Program-made: the position numbers and the translations under genes
NCBI GenBank assembly: GCA_014763895.1
Contig: JACXUM010000009.1
Location: 1 to 64,000, forward strand
Source of the DNA: Campylobacterales bacterium
Lineage (GTDB): Bacteria > Campylobacterota > Campylobacteria > Campylobacterales > Sulfurovaceae
Reading direction: 5' to 3'
Length of the DNA: 64,000 bases
Notes under the pieces: model-generated
Seen by the model: only the letters and a program-made list of their open reading frames with translations
Database searches by the model: none
Told to the model about the DNA's origin: nothing
Shown here: one piece after another, positions 44,206 through 54,231 of the stretch
Position numbering within the stretch: position 1 is the first letter of the stretch
How the letters are laid out: each line of letters begins with the position of its first letter

Positions 44206-44838
44206 ATGAATAAACTGGCTGTATTTGATTTTGATTCGACTTTGATGGATGGTGAGACCATTGATTTTTTGGCTGCACCGCTTGGTCTGGAAGAGCAGGT
44301 TGCTTCGATTACCGAACGTGCGATGGCTGGAGAACTTGATTTTTACAAAGCGCTGGTAGCAAGGGTGGCACTGCTTGAAGGGCTGCATATAAGCAAGGTC
44401 GATGAGATCTGCAGTGATTTGCCTATGATGCCGGGGGCATCCGAAGTGGTTGCGGGACTTAAAGAGAGAGGCTATAAAGTGGTTTGTTTCTCTGGAGGCT
44501 TCAGAAATGCGACATCTCCGGCCGCCAAAAGACTGGGTATCGATGCCGATTTTTCAAATATCCTGCATGATGATGAGGGGATATTGACCGGAAGAGTCGG
44601 AGGGGATATGATGTTTGGTTTCTCCAAAGGGGATATGATCGTCAGATTGCAAAATCTTTTAGGCATCGACCGAAGCAATACCCTGGTTGTAGGAGACGGC
44701 GCTAATGACCTGAGCATGTTTGCCCATGCGGATACCAGGATCGCCTTTTGTGCAAAGCCTGTCTTAAAAGAAAAAGCAACGCATTGTGTCGATATCAAAG
44801 ACCTTAGAGAAATCCTCAAGATAGCCGATAGCATCTGA
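44206..44838 (+). CDS. serB: Phosphoserine phosphatase
   Basis: SerB releases serine from phosphoserine, the last step of serine synthesis. The 210-residue HAD enzyme shows motif I DFDSTLMDGETID (nucleophile D8), motif II VCFSGGF, and motif III FGFSKGDMIVRLQ then VVGDGANDLSMFAHA. ATG 44206 is preceded by AAGAGAG; the frame is open from 44158 but those 16 extra residues do not resemble SerB. It overlaps the ABC transporter gene by one base. Confidence 0.94.
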   Translation: MNKLAVFDFDSTLMDGETIDFLAAPLGLEEQVASITERAMAGELDFYKALVARVALLEGLHISKVDEICSDLPMMPGASEVVAGLKERGYKVVCFSGGFRNATSPAAKRLGIDADFSNILHDDEGILTGRVGGDMMFGFSKGDMIVRLQNLLGIDRSNTLVVGDGANDLSMFAHADTRIAFCAKPVLKEKATHCVDIKDLREILKIADSI

Positions 44839-46601
44839 TGAAACGGCACTGTTCGATCAAAGGGATTTTAAGCGAGCTTTCATCCTATAAAAAAGAACTA
44901 ATATTAGGAAATATTATATCGATTGTTGCTACTGTATTGGTAGTGATGATCCCTCTTTTCATCCCGCTTCTTGTTGATGAACTTCTTCTTGGCAAGGATC
45001 ATCATTTTCTCTCTTGGATCTCTGAACATTTATGGCAGAGTGATACCAAAGGGTATATCTTTGGCATATTGGCCCTGATCCTGTTTTTAAGGGCTTTAAG
45101 TACCTTTCTCTCTATCATTCAGACTAAGATATTTGTTTCCATATCAAAAAATATCACATACCGTATGCGTATCGCATTGTTACAGTATCTCAAATTGGTT
45201 TCCCTCAAAGAGTATGAGATGCTGCGGGTTGGGTCTGTGACATCCAAATTGGTAACCGATGTCGAGACCATTGACAATTTTGTTAGTTCAACCGTTTCAA
45301 GGGCGATCATCGCTGCACTGACATTGCTTTTCTCTGCGGCGGTATTGCTTTGGATCCATTGGGAGTTGGCACTCTTTATCCTGATTACCAACCCGATCGT
45401 CGTCTTTTTTACAGCCAAACTTTCCAGAAATATCGGAAAGCTTAAAAAAGAGGAAAACAGGGCGATCGATCTTTTCCAAGCTTCTTTGACAGAAACTCTG
45501 GAACTCTTCCATCAGATACGTGCGGCAAACAAAGAGAACTACTTTTTTGACAAAAGCAAAGAGGACGCACAAGAGCTCAAAGATCATGCGATTGCCTACG
45601 GATATAAAAGTGATGCGGCGATGAAGTCTTCGTATCTGATCTTTTTGGGAGGATATGAGGTTTTTAGAGCGGTAAGCATTTTGGCTGTTGCCTACAGTGA
45701 TCTGAGTGTAGGATTGATGCTGGCAATCTTTTCCTATCTTTGGGTGATGGTAACACCGACACAGGATATCATCAATTTTCAGTATGCCGTCTCGACGGCA
45801 AAAGCAGCCTGCGAACGTATCAACAGTATCTATCTCCTTGAACAGGAGCCTATAAGAACTGAAATAACAGATCCGTTTGCTGGGCAAAAGGCCGTGGGGA
45901 TAGAAGTGAAGGGGCTTTCATTTGCATACTATGAAGATAAGAATATATTAGAAAATATTAATTTGGAGATCAAGGAAGGTACAAAAGTAGCCATCGTCGG
46001 TGCAAGCGGGAGCGGGAAGACGACACTGGCCAATATCCTTGTGGGATTTTATCCGCTCGATAGAGGGGAGATCTTCTATGGCGGTATTTCCAACAGGGAG
46101 TTGAAACTTTCGACGATCAGGGAAAACATCCACTTGATTTTACAACATCCTAAACTCTTTAATGATACAATGCGTTTTAATTTGACCCTTGGAAAAGATT
46201 ACAGCGATGAAGCGATACATAAAGCACTTCAGATTGCACAGCTTAAAGAGGTAGTCGAGGGGTTAAAGCAGGGGTTGGATACCTTGGTAGGTAAAGATGG
46301 GATCAAGCTCAGCGGCGGCCAGCGTCAGCGTGTAGCCATAGCTAGAATGGTTCTGAGCGATCCAAAAGTAGTAATATTTGATGAGTCGACTTCGGCTTTG
46401 GATGTGCATACCGAGGCAAAACTGTTCGGTGCATTGCATGACTTTTTGAAGGAAAAGACCGTGATTACGATCGCGCATAGGCTTAGTACGATCAAGAATG
46501 CCGACTTTATCTATGTGCTTGAAGACGGATGTTTGACAGATAGCGGTACACCTGAAGCATTGTTGAAAAAAGATGAGAGCTACTTTAGCAGAATGATTTA
46601 A
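44838..46601 (+). CDS. ABC exporter, fused permease-ATPase (MsbA type)
   Basis: A 587-residue type IV ABC exporter half-transporter. Six membrane helices lie in about 20-310 and the ATPase domain follows from 355. Walker A is VGASGSGKTT, the Q-loop LILQHPKLF, the signature LSGGQRQRVAIA, Walker B VVIFDESTSALD and the H-loop IAHRLST. Lipid A or other lipid/peptide export is typical; the neighbours serB and uppP do not define the substrate, though uppP suggests an envelope role. Confidence 0.9.
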   Translation: MKRHCSIKGILSELSSYKKELILGNIISIVATVLVVMIPLFIPLLVDELLLGKDHHFLSWISEHLWQSDTKGYIFGILALILFLRALSTFLSIIQTKIFVSISKNITYRMRIALLQYLKLVSLKEYEMLRVGSVTSKLVTDVETIDNFVSSTVSRAIIAALTLLFSAAVLLWIHWELALFILITNPIVVFFTAKLSRNIGKLKKEENRAIDLFQASLTETLELFHQIRAANKENYFFDKSKEDAQELKDHAIAYGYKSDAAMKSSYLIFLGGYEVFRAVSILAVAYSDLSVGLMLAIFSYLWVMVTPTQDIINFQYAVSTAKAACERINSIYLLEQEPIRTEITDPFAGQKAVGIEVKGLSFAYYEDKNILENINLEIKEGTKVAIVGASGSGKTTLANILVGFYPLDRGEIFYGGISNRELKLSTIRENIHLILQHPKLFNDTMRFNLTLGKDYSDEAIHKALQIAQLKEVVEGLKQGLDTLVGKDGIKLSGGQRQRVAIARMVLSDPKVVIFDESTSALDVHTEAKLFGALHDFLKEKTVITIAHRLSTIKNADFIYVLEDGCLTDSGTPEALLKKDESYFSRMI

Positions 46602-46611
46602 AAAAGGAATA

Positions 46612-47379
46612 GTGTTGGATGTCTTACAGGCTGTTATCATCGGCATCATTGAAGGATTTACGGAGTTTTTGCCTATATCGTCGACCGGGCATATGATCGT
46701 TGCCAGCCATTTTTTGGGAGTATCACAGGATACAGTGACCAAAGCATACGAAGTGATCATTCAGTTTGCCGCCATTATGGCGGTTATGCTGGCATATAGA
46801 GAAAAGATGAGTTTTAAGAAGATACAACTGTGGCAGAAACTTTTCCTGGCATTCTTGCCGCTTGCGATCGTAGGCTTTATCTTCAAAGACCAGATCAAGG
46901 CACTTTTTACAGTAGAGATCGTTGCATGGATGTTTATCCTTGGAGGGCTTATCTTTTTAATCGTAGAGTATTTTCATAAAGAGTCAGAAACTTTGATAAA
47001 AGATGTTGAGTCGGTCAGTTACAAACAGGCTTTGTGGATTGGCATTGCGCAGGTATTTTCATTGATTCCGGGTACAAGCAGAGCAGGGGCTACGATCATT
47101 GGTGGGCTTTTGGTAGGTCTGGATAGAAAGATTGCGGCAGAATTTTCATTTTTGCTTGCTATTCCCGTGATGGCTGCGGTCAGCGGTTATGATCTGCTTA
47201 AGCACTACCATGAATTCGCCGATGCGCACTGGGGGGCCTTTTTGATAGGGTTTATGGTTGCTTTTGCAGTGGCATATGGTACGATCAAACTCTTTTTGGT
47301 TTTTTTGCAGCGTTTTACCTTTGTCGCTTTTGGTGTATATCGGATAGCATTCGGGGTGTTGCTGTTGATGTTAATGTAG
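46612..47379 (+). CDS. uppP: Undecaprenyl-diphosphatase UppP
   Basis: UppP (BacA) recycles undecaprenyl pyrophosphate to the monophosphate carrier for peptidoglycan and other polymers. The 255 residues show GIIEGFTEFLPISSTGHMI (first catalytic motif with Glu, Ser) and LIPGTSRAGATIIGGLLVGL (second motif with Arg), with about eight membrane helices. The start may be GTG 46612 or TTG 46615; AAAAAGGA lies 3 or 6 bases upstream, and the latter gives the MDVLQA start usual in the family. Confidence 0.95.
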   Translation: MLDVLQAVIIGIIEGFTEFLPISSTGHMIVASHFLGVSQDTVTKAYEVIIQFAAIMAVMLAYREKMSFKKIQLWQKLFLAFLPLAIVGFIFKDQIKALFTVEIVAWMFILGGLIFLIVEYFHKESETLIKDVESVSYKQALWIGIAQVFSLIPGTSRAGATIIGGLLVGLDRKIAAEFSFLLAIPVMAAVSGYDLLKHYHEFADAHWGAFLIGFMVAFAVAYGTIKLFLVFLQRFTFVAFGVYRIAFGVLLLMLM

Positions 47380-47426
47380 CCATAAAAGATTGGATTTATC
47401 AAAATTCTTACGAGGATTTTGGCTAA

Positions 47427-47446
47427 GTTCAAAGGTTGATTTGAAC
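47427..47446. repeat. 7-bp inverted repeat between uppP and the helicase gene
   Basis: GTTCAAA (47427-47433) and TTTGAAC (47440-47446) flank GGTTGA. It lies 21 bases before the helicase start, so it would be in the leader or at the promoter. It could be an operator or a short hairpin; no U-run follows. Confidence 0.3.
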
Positions 47447-47466
47447 ATTGATATGAAGGTATTATA

Positions 47467-48849
47467 ATGAAATTTAGTGATTTTGATTTTCACCCTGAAT
47501 TGTTTAAAGGGGTGAAGATAGCGGGGTTTAAAGAACCAAGCCCGATTCAAGAGATGGCCATTCCTATCATTGCCAACGGTAGTGATATGGTAGGTCAAGC
47601 CCATACAGGAACAGGAAAAACGGCAGCCTTCGGTTTGCCTATGATGGATAAGATTGCCAAAGATGCAATCGAATGCGCACTTGTGATCACCCCTACCCGG
47701 GAATTGGCAACACAAGTGGCTGATGAGCTCTACCATTTGGGGCGATTTGCGGGTATTCGAACATTGACAGTTTATGGCGGGGTTGGATACGGCAGACAGA
47801 TCGCTTTGATCAACAAAGGTGTGCAGATCGTTGTAGCGACACCGGGAAGACTGAAGGATCTCTATAAAAAAGGAAAGATCGAAAGTTTCAACCCCGAGAT
47901 CGTCGTTTTGGATGAAGCCGATGAGATGCTGGATATGGGATTCCTGGATGATATCAAGGAGATTTTTGAATATATCCCCCAAAACAGGCAGACATTGCTT
48001 TTCTCTGCAACAATGCCAGAACCGATCAAAGCATTGGCAAACGATATCTTGTATCATCCGGAATTTATCTCGGTTGTGGACGAAGAAGAGACCACTAATA
48101 ACGTCATTGAACAGCGCTATTATGTCATCACTGAGGATCAAAGAGATGCAGCGTTGGTACGTTTGCTTGAAACGGAAGATACGGATAAATGTATCGTATT
48201 TTGCCGTATGAAACGAGAGGTTGAAAGGGTAACAGAACATCTTGAAGCGATAGGCTTCAATGCAAAAGGACTTCATGGCGATATGGAGCAGACTGAGAGA
48301 GACGAGGTCATTAAAGGTTACAGAAAAGGACAGGTTAAGATCATGGTAGCAACAGATGTTGCTGCGCGTGGACTTGATGTAAAGAACGTAACCCATGTGT
48401 TCAACTACCATATTCCTTTTGACCCACAAAGCTATGTACATCGTATCGGTCGTACGGGACGGGCAGGTAAAAGCGGTCAGGCAATCACACTTGTCACCAC
48501 TGAAGAGTTTAGAGAACTACAGCGTATCCAAAAAGAGGTAGGTGCCCAAATGCTTCTCTCTACTATAGAAGGAGATGAGGGGATCAATGAAGAAGGGCGC
48601 GAATATCTCGCCGAACAGATCAGGGATATCCCTGTCCATCCGGATGCGGCAAATATGATTGCGTATATGGGTGAAATAGATCAAAAACTGCTGCTAGAGA
48701 AGCTGATGTCAAGGTTGATCGAGCAGGAACGTCATATGGTCACGGAACAGATCGGATTTGATCAAGAAATGGTTGAAGATATGATGCAGGCATATGTTGA
48801 AGAAAAAAAAGCTACAAGAGTGAACAATCGAAGAAAAAAACGAAGATAA
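47467..48849 (+). CDS. DEAD-box RNA helicase
   Basis: A 460-residue ATP-dependent RNA helicase of the DeaD/RhlE class. Motifs in order: Q motif EPSPIQEMAIP, Walker A AHTGTGKTAAFG, Ia TPTRELATQV, Ib TPGRL, II LDEADEML, III SATMP, IV IVFCRMK, V VATDVAARGLDV and VI HRIGRTGRAG. The C-terminal part is acidic, then very basic (NNRRKKRR), which suits RNA binding. These proteins assist ribosome assembly and mRNA decay, often in the cold. Confidence 0.94.
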   Translation: MKFSDFDFHPELFKGVKIAGFKEPSPIQEMAIPIIANGSDMVGQAHTGTGKTAAFGLPMMDKIAKDAIECALVITPTRELATQVADELYHLGRFAGIRTLTVYGGVGYGRQIALINKGVQIVVATPGRLKDLYKKGKIESFNPEIVVLDEADEMLDMGFLDDIKEIFEYIPQNRQTLLFSATMPEPIKALANDILYHPEFISVVDEEETTNNVIEQRYYVITEDQRDAALVRLLETEDTDKCIVFCRMKREVERVTEHLEAIGFNAKGLHGDMEQTERDEVIKGYRKGQVKIMVATDVAARGLDVKNVTHVFNYHIPFDPQSYVHRIGRTGRAGKSGQAITLVTTEEFRELQRIQKEVGAQMLLSTIEGDEGINEEGREYLAEQIRDIPVHPDAANMIAYMGEIDQKLLLEKLMSRLIEQERHMVTEQIGFDQEMVEDMMQAYVEEKKATRVNNRRKKRR

Positions 48850-48922
48850 TTTCATTTTTTTACCTCGGCGCAAGCTAAAGTATTTTAGAATTTGGCTACA
48901 AAATTGAAATAAGGTTGTCTCA

Positions 48923-49180
48923 ATGGATATAGTTGGTGAAAGCATAAAGTTCATGCTGCTTGGAATGGGAGTTGTCTACGCTTTCCTTTACATTCTTGTA
49001 TTGCTTACGGGCTTTCAGGCAAAAATCATTAATCGATATTTTCCTGATAAAAAAGAGGCGGTAGTTTCATCTGCTTCTTCGGCTACAGCTTCAGTCCCGG
49101 CTTTGGATGCGGATGAAGAAGAATCTCGCCGTATCGCAGCGATCACTGCAGCAATTATGGATTTTCGTAAAAATAAATAA
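48923..49180 (+). CDS. oadG: Oxaloacetate decarboxylase gamma chain-like protein (OadG)
   Basis: An 85-residue membrane protein with one N-terminal helix (FMLLGMGVVYAFLYILVLLTG) and a short cytoplasmic tail ending in EEESRRIAAITAAIMDFRK, as in OadG, the assembly subunit that ties the carboxyltransferase to the membrane pump. It starts the oad cluster; the alpha subunit follows 17 bases later. Confidence 0.88.
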   Translation: MDIVGESIKFMLLGMGVVYAFLYILVLLTGFQAKIINRYFPDKKEAVVSSASSATASVPALDADEEESRRIAAITAAIMDFRKNK

Positions 49181-49197
49181 CAAACAAGGTATCGTAA

Positions 49198-51006
49198 ATG
49201 GCTAAAAAATATATCGATGTAATGGATACTACTTTCAGAGACGGTTTCCAATCTGTCTTTGGGGGTCGTGTATTAATGGATGATTTTTTCCCTGCTGTCG
49301 AAGCGGCGAAAAAAGCAGGAATTACACATTTTGAATTTGGCGGGGGAGCAAGATTCCAGTCTCTCTTCTTCTATCTCCAGGAAAATGCATTTGATATGAT
49401 GGATGGTTTCAGAGAGATCGTTGGTCCTGATGCAAACCTGCAAGTACTCTCTCGTGGTATCAATACGGTAATGCTTGATACAGGAAGCCGTGAGATGATC
49501 GATCTTTTTGCAAAAATGTTTCAAAAACATGGAACAACAACCGTACGTAACTTTGATGCGCTGAATGATGTGAACAATCTTAGCTACAGTGCAGAGTGTA
49601 TCAAAAAATATGGTATGAATCACGAGGTGGTTGTCACAATGATGGATTTGCCTCCGGGATGTAAGGGTGCTCACGATGTTGGTTTTTATGAAAAAACACT
49701 CAGAGAGATCCTTGACAGCGGTATCCCGTTTGATAGCGTCTGTTTCAAAGATGCATCCGGTACAGCTAACCCGCAAAAAGTTTATGAGACGATTTCCATG
49801 GCAAGAAGATTGCTTGGAGAGAGCGTGCATTTGAGACTCCATACACATGAAACAGCAGGTGTTTCGGTTGCTTCTTATCTTGCTGCACTTGAGGCAGGAG
49901 CAAACGGTATCGATATGGCAGCATCACCAGTAAGCGGCGGTACGTCTCAGCCGGATATCCTGACAATGTTGCATGCGACAAAAGGGACAAACTATAACCT
50001 TGGTGACCTTCAGCTAGACAAAGTTCTCAAATACGAAGAGAGACTCAAAGAGTGTTTGGCTGATTATTTCATCCCACCTGAAGCGACACAGGTTTCTCCA
50101 TTGATCCCATTCTCTCCAATGCCTGGCGGCGCATTGACGGCTAACACGCAAATGATGAGAGATTCAGGAGAAATGGATCAATTTGAAGAAGTGATTCTTG
50201 CAATGAAAGAAGTGGTTGAAAGAGGCGGATACGGTACGTCTGTGACACCGGTAAGCCAATTCTACTGGCAACAGGCTTATGCAAACGTGAAGTTTGGTCC
50301 GTGGAAACAGATCGCTCCAGGATATGGACGTATGGTTCTTGGATATTTCGGGAAAACACCTGTTCAGGCAGACGAAGAGATCATCAAGCTTGCAAGCGAA
50401 AAACTGGGGCTAGAACCGACAACGGAAAATCCACTTGATATTGCAGATCGTGATGAGAACAAATCGATCGCATATTGGACAAAAGTGTTGAAAGATGAAG
50501 GTTTGGAAACAAATGATGAAAATATCTTCATTGCAGCATCATGTGATCAAAAAGGTATAGCGTTCTTGAAAGGGGAAAGCCCTCTCATGGTAAGAAAAGG
50601 TCAGCAACAACATCATAATCATAACGGAGAGTGTCATATGTCAGGAAATTATAAAGTAGTAGTAGATGGTAAACAGTACAGTGTACAGGTAGTAGAAGGT
50701 GATGCAGAGATTCAGATTAAAGAGGTATCGACAGTTACAGCACCGGTAACGGCACCTGTAGCAACGCCGGTAGAAACAGTCGGAGGCGCGGGAAGTTTTG
50801 AGATCCACTCTCAGACTCCAGGTAACGTTTGGAAAATCCTTGTCAACCCAGGTGACAGCATCAATGAAGGTGATAAAATCATGATCCTGGAAGCTATGAA
50901 AATGGAGATCGATATCGTTGCTCCTAAGAGCGGTAAGATCGCATCTGTCAATGTCAAGGTGAATGATTCCGTATCGGATGGTCAGCTTCTGGCAACGATG
51001 GAGTAA
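49198..51006 (+). CDS. oadA: Oxaloacetate decarboxylase alpha / pyruvate carboxylase subunit B
   Basis: Carboxyltransferase with a biotin carrier. The 602 residues have an N-terminal HMGL-like TIM barrel (MDTTFRDGFQSVFGG, then CFKDASGTANPQ with the catalytic Lys, LHTHETAG with metal ligands). The conserved carboxylase domain follows (about 300-470), then a His-rich linker (QQQHHNHNGECH). A Pro/Ala/Thr linker (TVTAPVTAPVATPVETV) leads to the biotinyl domain, whose lysine lies in EAMKME near 563. With OadB it can pump Na+ while decarboxylating oxaloacetate; as PycB with a separate biotin carboxylase it can make oxaloacetate. The neighbouring OadB and OadG favour the membrane-bound form. Confidence 0.9.
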   Translation: MAKKYIDVMDTTFRDGFQSVFGGRVLMDDFFPAVEAAKKAGITHFEFGGGARFQSLFFYLQENAFDMMDGFREIVGPDANLQVLSRGINTVMLDTGSREMIDLFAKMFQKHGTTTVRNFDALNDVNNLSYSAECIKKYGMNHEVVVTMMDLPPGCKGAHDVGFYEKTLREILDSGIPFDSVCFKDASGTANPQKVYETISMARRLLGESVHLRLHTHETAGVSVASYLAALEAGANGIDMAASPVSGGTSQPDILTMLHATKGTNYNLGDLQLDKVLKYEERLKECLADYFIPPEATQVSPLIPFSPMPGGALTANTQMMRDSGEMDQFEEVILAMKEVVERGGYGTSVTPVSQFYWQQAYANVKFGPWKQIAPGYGRMVLGYFGKTPVQADEEIIKLASEKLGLEPTTENPLDIADRDENKSIAYWTKVLKDEGLETNDENIFIAASCDQKGIAFLKGESPLMVRKGQQQHHNHNGECHMSGNYKVVVDGKQYSVQVVEGDAEIQIKEVSTVTAPVTAPVATPVETVGGAGSFEIHSQTPGNVWKILVNPGDSINEGDKIMILEAMKMEIDIVAPKSGKIASVNVKVNDSVSDGQLLATME

Positions 51007-51012
51007 CTAATT

Positions 51013-52341
51013 ATGGTCAAACTAAAACATATATTTCTCTCAATATTGATCGCCTTTATGGCATCAACAGCTTTCTCTCATGCAGAATCTCATACTGCAG
51101 CTCAGGCCCAAGAGGCTCAATCTGAAGTTTACAAAGAAAAATCTCTAGGTGAACTTGCTTCAAGCTTTTTTGACACAACCGGTCTAAAAGCGATGATATA
51201 TCCAAAAGATACTGTCACAAACGGTGAAGGTGAAAAAATGTCTCCTTTTGCACAAAGCGGGGGAAGAGTTATCATGTTCATCATTATTTTCTTTCTTTTC
51301 TATCTTGCTATTGCTAAAGGTTTTGAACCGTTATTGCTTTTACCGATAGCATTCGGTGGTTTGTTGGCAAATATTCCTGTCGCCAACATGACAGGCGAGC
51401 ATGGAATGCTTGGTATCATTTACAATATGGGTATTGCTAATGAATTCTTCCCGCTCCTTATCTTTATGGGGGTTGGTGCAATGACTGATTTTGGTCCATT
51501 GCTTGCAAACCCGAAAACAGCATTGCTTGGAGGTGCTGCCCAGTTTGGTATCTTTGGTTCATTGGTAGGTGCGGCGATGCTGTCTGAGTATACCGGGATG
51601 GTTGATTTCTCATTGAAACAATGTTCTGCAATCAGTATTATCGGTGGTGCGGATGGCCCGACTTCTATCTTTATCGCATCTGCACTGGCGCCTGAATTAA
51701 TGGGGGCTATTGCGGTTGCGGCTTATTCGTATATGGCGCTTGTTCCGGTTATCCAACCTCCGATCATGAAAGCGTTGACCACAGTTGAAGAGCGTAGAAT
51801 CGTGATGAAGACAGGACGTAAGGTACATAAACTTGAAAAGTTGATCTTCCCATTGTTGGTTATCGTGATGACCTTTCTTGTTCTGCCGGATGCTGCACCG
51901 TTAATCGGGGCTTTTGTATTCGGTAACTTTGCAAAAGAGTCAGGAGTTGTGGACAGGCTTTCAAATGAGATGCAAAACTCTTTGATCAACATTGTTACGA
52001 TTTTCTTGGGATTAGGGGTAGGTTCTAAGCTGGCTTCTGATAAATTCCTGGTTATGGAGACATTGGGGATCATGATTATCGGTATTCTAGCATTCGCTGC
52101 TGGAACTGCAGCCGGTGTTATTATGGCAAAATTGATGAATAAATTTTCCAAAGAGCCTATTAACCCGCTTATCGGGGCAGCTGGTGTTTCTGCGGTTCCG
52201 ATGGCAGCAAGGGTTGCAAGTAAAGTCGGTGCAGAAGCAAGACCGGGTAATATCTTGCTGATGCATGCAATGGGTCCGAACGTTGCAGGCGTTATCGGTT
52301 CAGCCGTGGCAGCCGGTGTATTGTTGTCAATATTTAAATAA
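51013..52341 (+). CDS. oadB: Sodium ion-translocating decarboxylase beta subunit (OadB)
   Basis: The Na+ pump subunit couples decarboxylation of carboxybiotin to Na+ export. The 442-residue protein starts with a signal-like helix ([19 protein letters not shown]) and an extra periplasmic stretch of about 65 residues. The OadB membrane domain follows, with the Na+/biotin region [15 protein letters not shown] and the glycine-rich helices [15 protein letters not shown] and [15 protein letters not shown]. It lies 6 bases after oadA and 15 before pckA. Confidence 0.92.
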   Translation: MVKLKHIFLSILIAFMASTAFSHAESHTAAQAQEAQSEVYKEKSLGELASSFFDTTGLKAMIYPKDTVTNGEGEKMSPFAQSGGRVIMFIIIFFLFYLAIAKGFEPLLLLPIAFGGLLANIPVANMTGEHGMLGIIYNMGIANEFFPLLIFMGVGAMTDFGPLLANPKTALLGGAAQFGIFGSLVGAAMLSEYTGMVDFSLKQCSAISIIGGADGPTSIFIASALAPELMGAIAVAAYSYMALVPVIQPPIMKALTTVEERRIVMKTGRKVHKLEKLIFPLLVIVMTFLVLPDAAPLIGAFVFGNFAKESGVVDRLSNEMQNSLINIVTIFLGLGVGSKLASDKFLVMETLGIMIIGILAFAAGTAAGVIMAKLMNKFSKEPINPLIGAAGVSAVPMAARVASKVGAEARPGNILLMHAMGPNVAGVIGSAVAAGVLLSIFK

Positions 52342-52356
52342 ATTAAAGAGGATTAT

Positions 52357-53949
52357 ATGAGCACGAAGACGCCCAAAGGGCTTGAAAAACTAGGATTGGA
52401 AAGTATTGGTGAGATATATTATAATTTGAGTTTTGATGAACTTCACGCACATGAAGTAAATCGTGGAGAGTGTAAAATCTCCACATCAGGTACAGCGATG
52501 TGTGATACGGGTATCTTTACAGGTAGAAGTCCAAAAGATAAATATTTTGTGGATCAAGAGCCGTCAAATAAACACATTGCATGGGGTGATGTGAACAGAC
52601 CTATCAAAAAAGAGATATTTAACGAACTTTTTGATCTTGCCAAAAAAGAGCTTGCCGGGAAAAATCTTTATATTAATGATGTCTATGCAGGTGCCAGTAC
52701 GGCCAGCCGCAGACGTATCCGTTTTATAACGGAAGTCGCATGGCAGTCTCATTTTGTAACCAATATGTTCATTAGACCAAGCGAGGAAGATCTGGAAGAT
52801 TTTGAGCCTGACTTTGTCGTGTACAATGCATGTAAAACCGTAGATGAAAACTATAAAGAACACGGTTTGAATTCAGATGTATTCGTTGTTTTTGATATCG
52901 AAGATGCTGTTTGTGTAATTGGCGGGACATGGTATGGAGGAGAGATGAAAAAAGGTATCTTCTCTATGATGAACTACTGGCTTCCGCTTGAAGGTAAACT
53001 GCCGATGCATTGTTCGGCGAATGTCGGGAAAGAGGATGACGTATGTCTTTTCTTCGGTCTTTCCGGAACAGGCAAAACAACTCTTTCAACAGATCCTAAC
53101 AGAGCATTGATCGGTGATGATGAGCATGGATGGGATGATAACGGTGTCTTCAACTTTGAAGGCGGATGTTATGCTAAAGTGATCAACCTTGATCCAAGAA
53201 GTGAACCAGAAATCTATAATGCGATCAGAAAAGATGCTTTACTTGAAAATGTTGTTTATGATGATATTGGGAAAGTGGATTACACTGATGCAACCAAAAC
53301 AGAAAACACACGTGTTTCTTATCCTATAGAACATATTGAGAACTTTAAAGAGGGACTGCAGGCCGGTCATCCAAGCAACATTATTTTCCTTACAGCAGAT
53401 GCATTCGGTGTACTTCCTCCTGTAAGTAAACTGACTAAAGAGCAAGCAATGTACTATTTCCTAAGCGGTTATACTGCCAAGGTTGCGGGTACGGAAAGAG
53501 GGATTACTGAGCCAGTTGCTACATTCTCCGCCTGTTTTGGTGAAGCATTCCTTCCGTTGCATCCAACGGTTTATGCCAAGCTACTTGGTGAAAGAATCGA
53601 TAAGTACGGTGTAAATGTATATCTTGTCAATACCGGTTGGACCGGTGGTCCTTACGGGACAGGAAAGCGTATGAGTATTAAAGATACAAGGGCATGTATT
53701 GACGGAATCTTGAACGGATCTATCAATAATGCCGAATTTAATACGCTTCCTACGTTTAACCTAGCGATTCCAAAAGCCTTGGAAGGTGTCAATGATAACA
53801 GGGTTTTGAACCCGAGAGAAACATGGAACGATAAAGCAGAATATGATGCAATGCTTGCAAAATTGGCTAAAATGTTTCAGGAAAACTTCCGTCGTTATGA
53901 TGATAGAGGTGATGAATTTGACTATGCTTCGGCAGGTCCTCAACTGTAA
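52357..53949 (+). CDS. pckA: Phosphoenolpyruvate carboxykinase (ATP)
   Basis: PckA converts oxaloacetate and ATP to PEP and CO2, or the reverse in some autotrophs. The 530 residues carry the kinase P-loop [11 protein letters not shown] near 229-239, the metal/substrate site [17 protein letters not shown], quoted in parts as DDEHGW and FNFEGG, and TGRSPKDKY near the start. With oadGAB upstream it forms a C3/C4 interconversion module suited to gluconeogenesis. A strong stem-loop follows. Confidence 0.96.
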   Translation: MSTKTPKGLEKLGLESIGEIYYNLSFDELHAHEVNRGECKISTSGTAMCDTGIFTGRSPKDKYFVDQEPSNKHIAWGDVNRPIKKEIFNELFDLAKKELAGKNLYINDVYAGASTASRRRIRFITEVAWQSHFVTNMFIRPSEEDLEDFEPDFVVYNACKTVDENYKEHGLNSDVFVVFDIEDAVCVIGGTWYGGEMKKGIFSMMNYWLPLEGKLPMHCSANVGKEDDVCLFFGLSGTGKTTLSTDPNRALIGDDEHGWDDNGVFNFEGGCYAKVINLDPRSEPEIYNAIRKDALLENVVYDDIGKVDYTDATKTENTRVSYPIEHIENFKEGLQAGHPSNIIFLTADAFGVLPPVSKLTKEQAMYYFLSGYTAKVAGTERGITEPVATFSACFGEAFLPLHPTVYAKLLGERIDKYGVNVYLVNTGWTGGPYGTGKRMSIKDTRACIDGILNGSINNAEFNTLPTFNLAIPKALEGVNDNRVLNPRETWNDKAEYDAMLAKLAKMFQENFRRYDDRGDEFDYASAGPQL

Positions 53950-53957
53950 ACTGCATA

Positions 53958-53987
53958 AAAGACTCCAATATGGAGTCTTTCTCTCTT
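53958..53987 (+). terminator. Rho-independent terminator after pckA
   Basis: AAAGACTCCA (53958-53967) and TGGAGTCTTT (53971-53980) form a perfect 10-bp stem over ATA, followed by CTCTCTT. It begins 9 bases after the pckA stop and closes the oad-pckA unit. Confidence 0.8.
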
Positions 53988-54040
53988 ATATTATTCTAAG
54001 AAATCTATAGTATAGTTTCACATTATAAATTAAAGGAACT

Positions 54041-54226
54041 ATGATGGATGTAAATAAAATCAGAAAAGTATGCAGACCAATTAGAATTGTGGTTGGGCTT
54101 GCTCTTATCGGTGCAGGTGTCTATACTGGTATTAATTGGTTCTATTTGGGTATTATTCCGTTGATTGCAGGATTGGCAAACTTCTGTCCGCTTTGCATCA
54201 TTACCAAAAAGTGTGATGTTCAGTAA
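54041..54226 (+). CDS. DUF2892 family membrane protein
   Basis: A 61-residue protein with two membrane helices (RIVVGLALIGAGVYTGI, YLGIIPLIAGLANFC) and paired cysteines in FCPLCIITKKC. This is the YgaP-type DUF2892 domain, often fused to rhodanese domains in other bacteria; here it is alone. AAAGGA lies before two tandem ATG codons (54041 and 54044), either of which may serve. Role unknown; a thiol or sulfur link is suggested by the cysteines and the family's rhodanese partners. Confidence 0.8.
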   Translation: MMDVNKIRKVCRPIRIVVGLALIGAGVYTGINWFYLGIIPLIAGLANFCPLCIITKKCDVQ

Positions 54227-54231
54227 ACAAA

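Noticed and set aside
47371-48441. Long antisense frame (356 codons) opposite the DEAD-box helicase
   Set aside because: It lies wholly over a conserved gene on the other strand, has no ribosome binding site and its product is Cys/His/Phe-rich nonsense typical of a mirrored coding frame.
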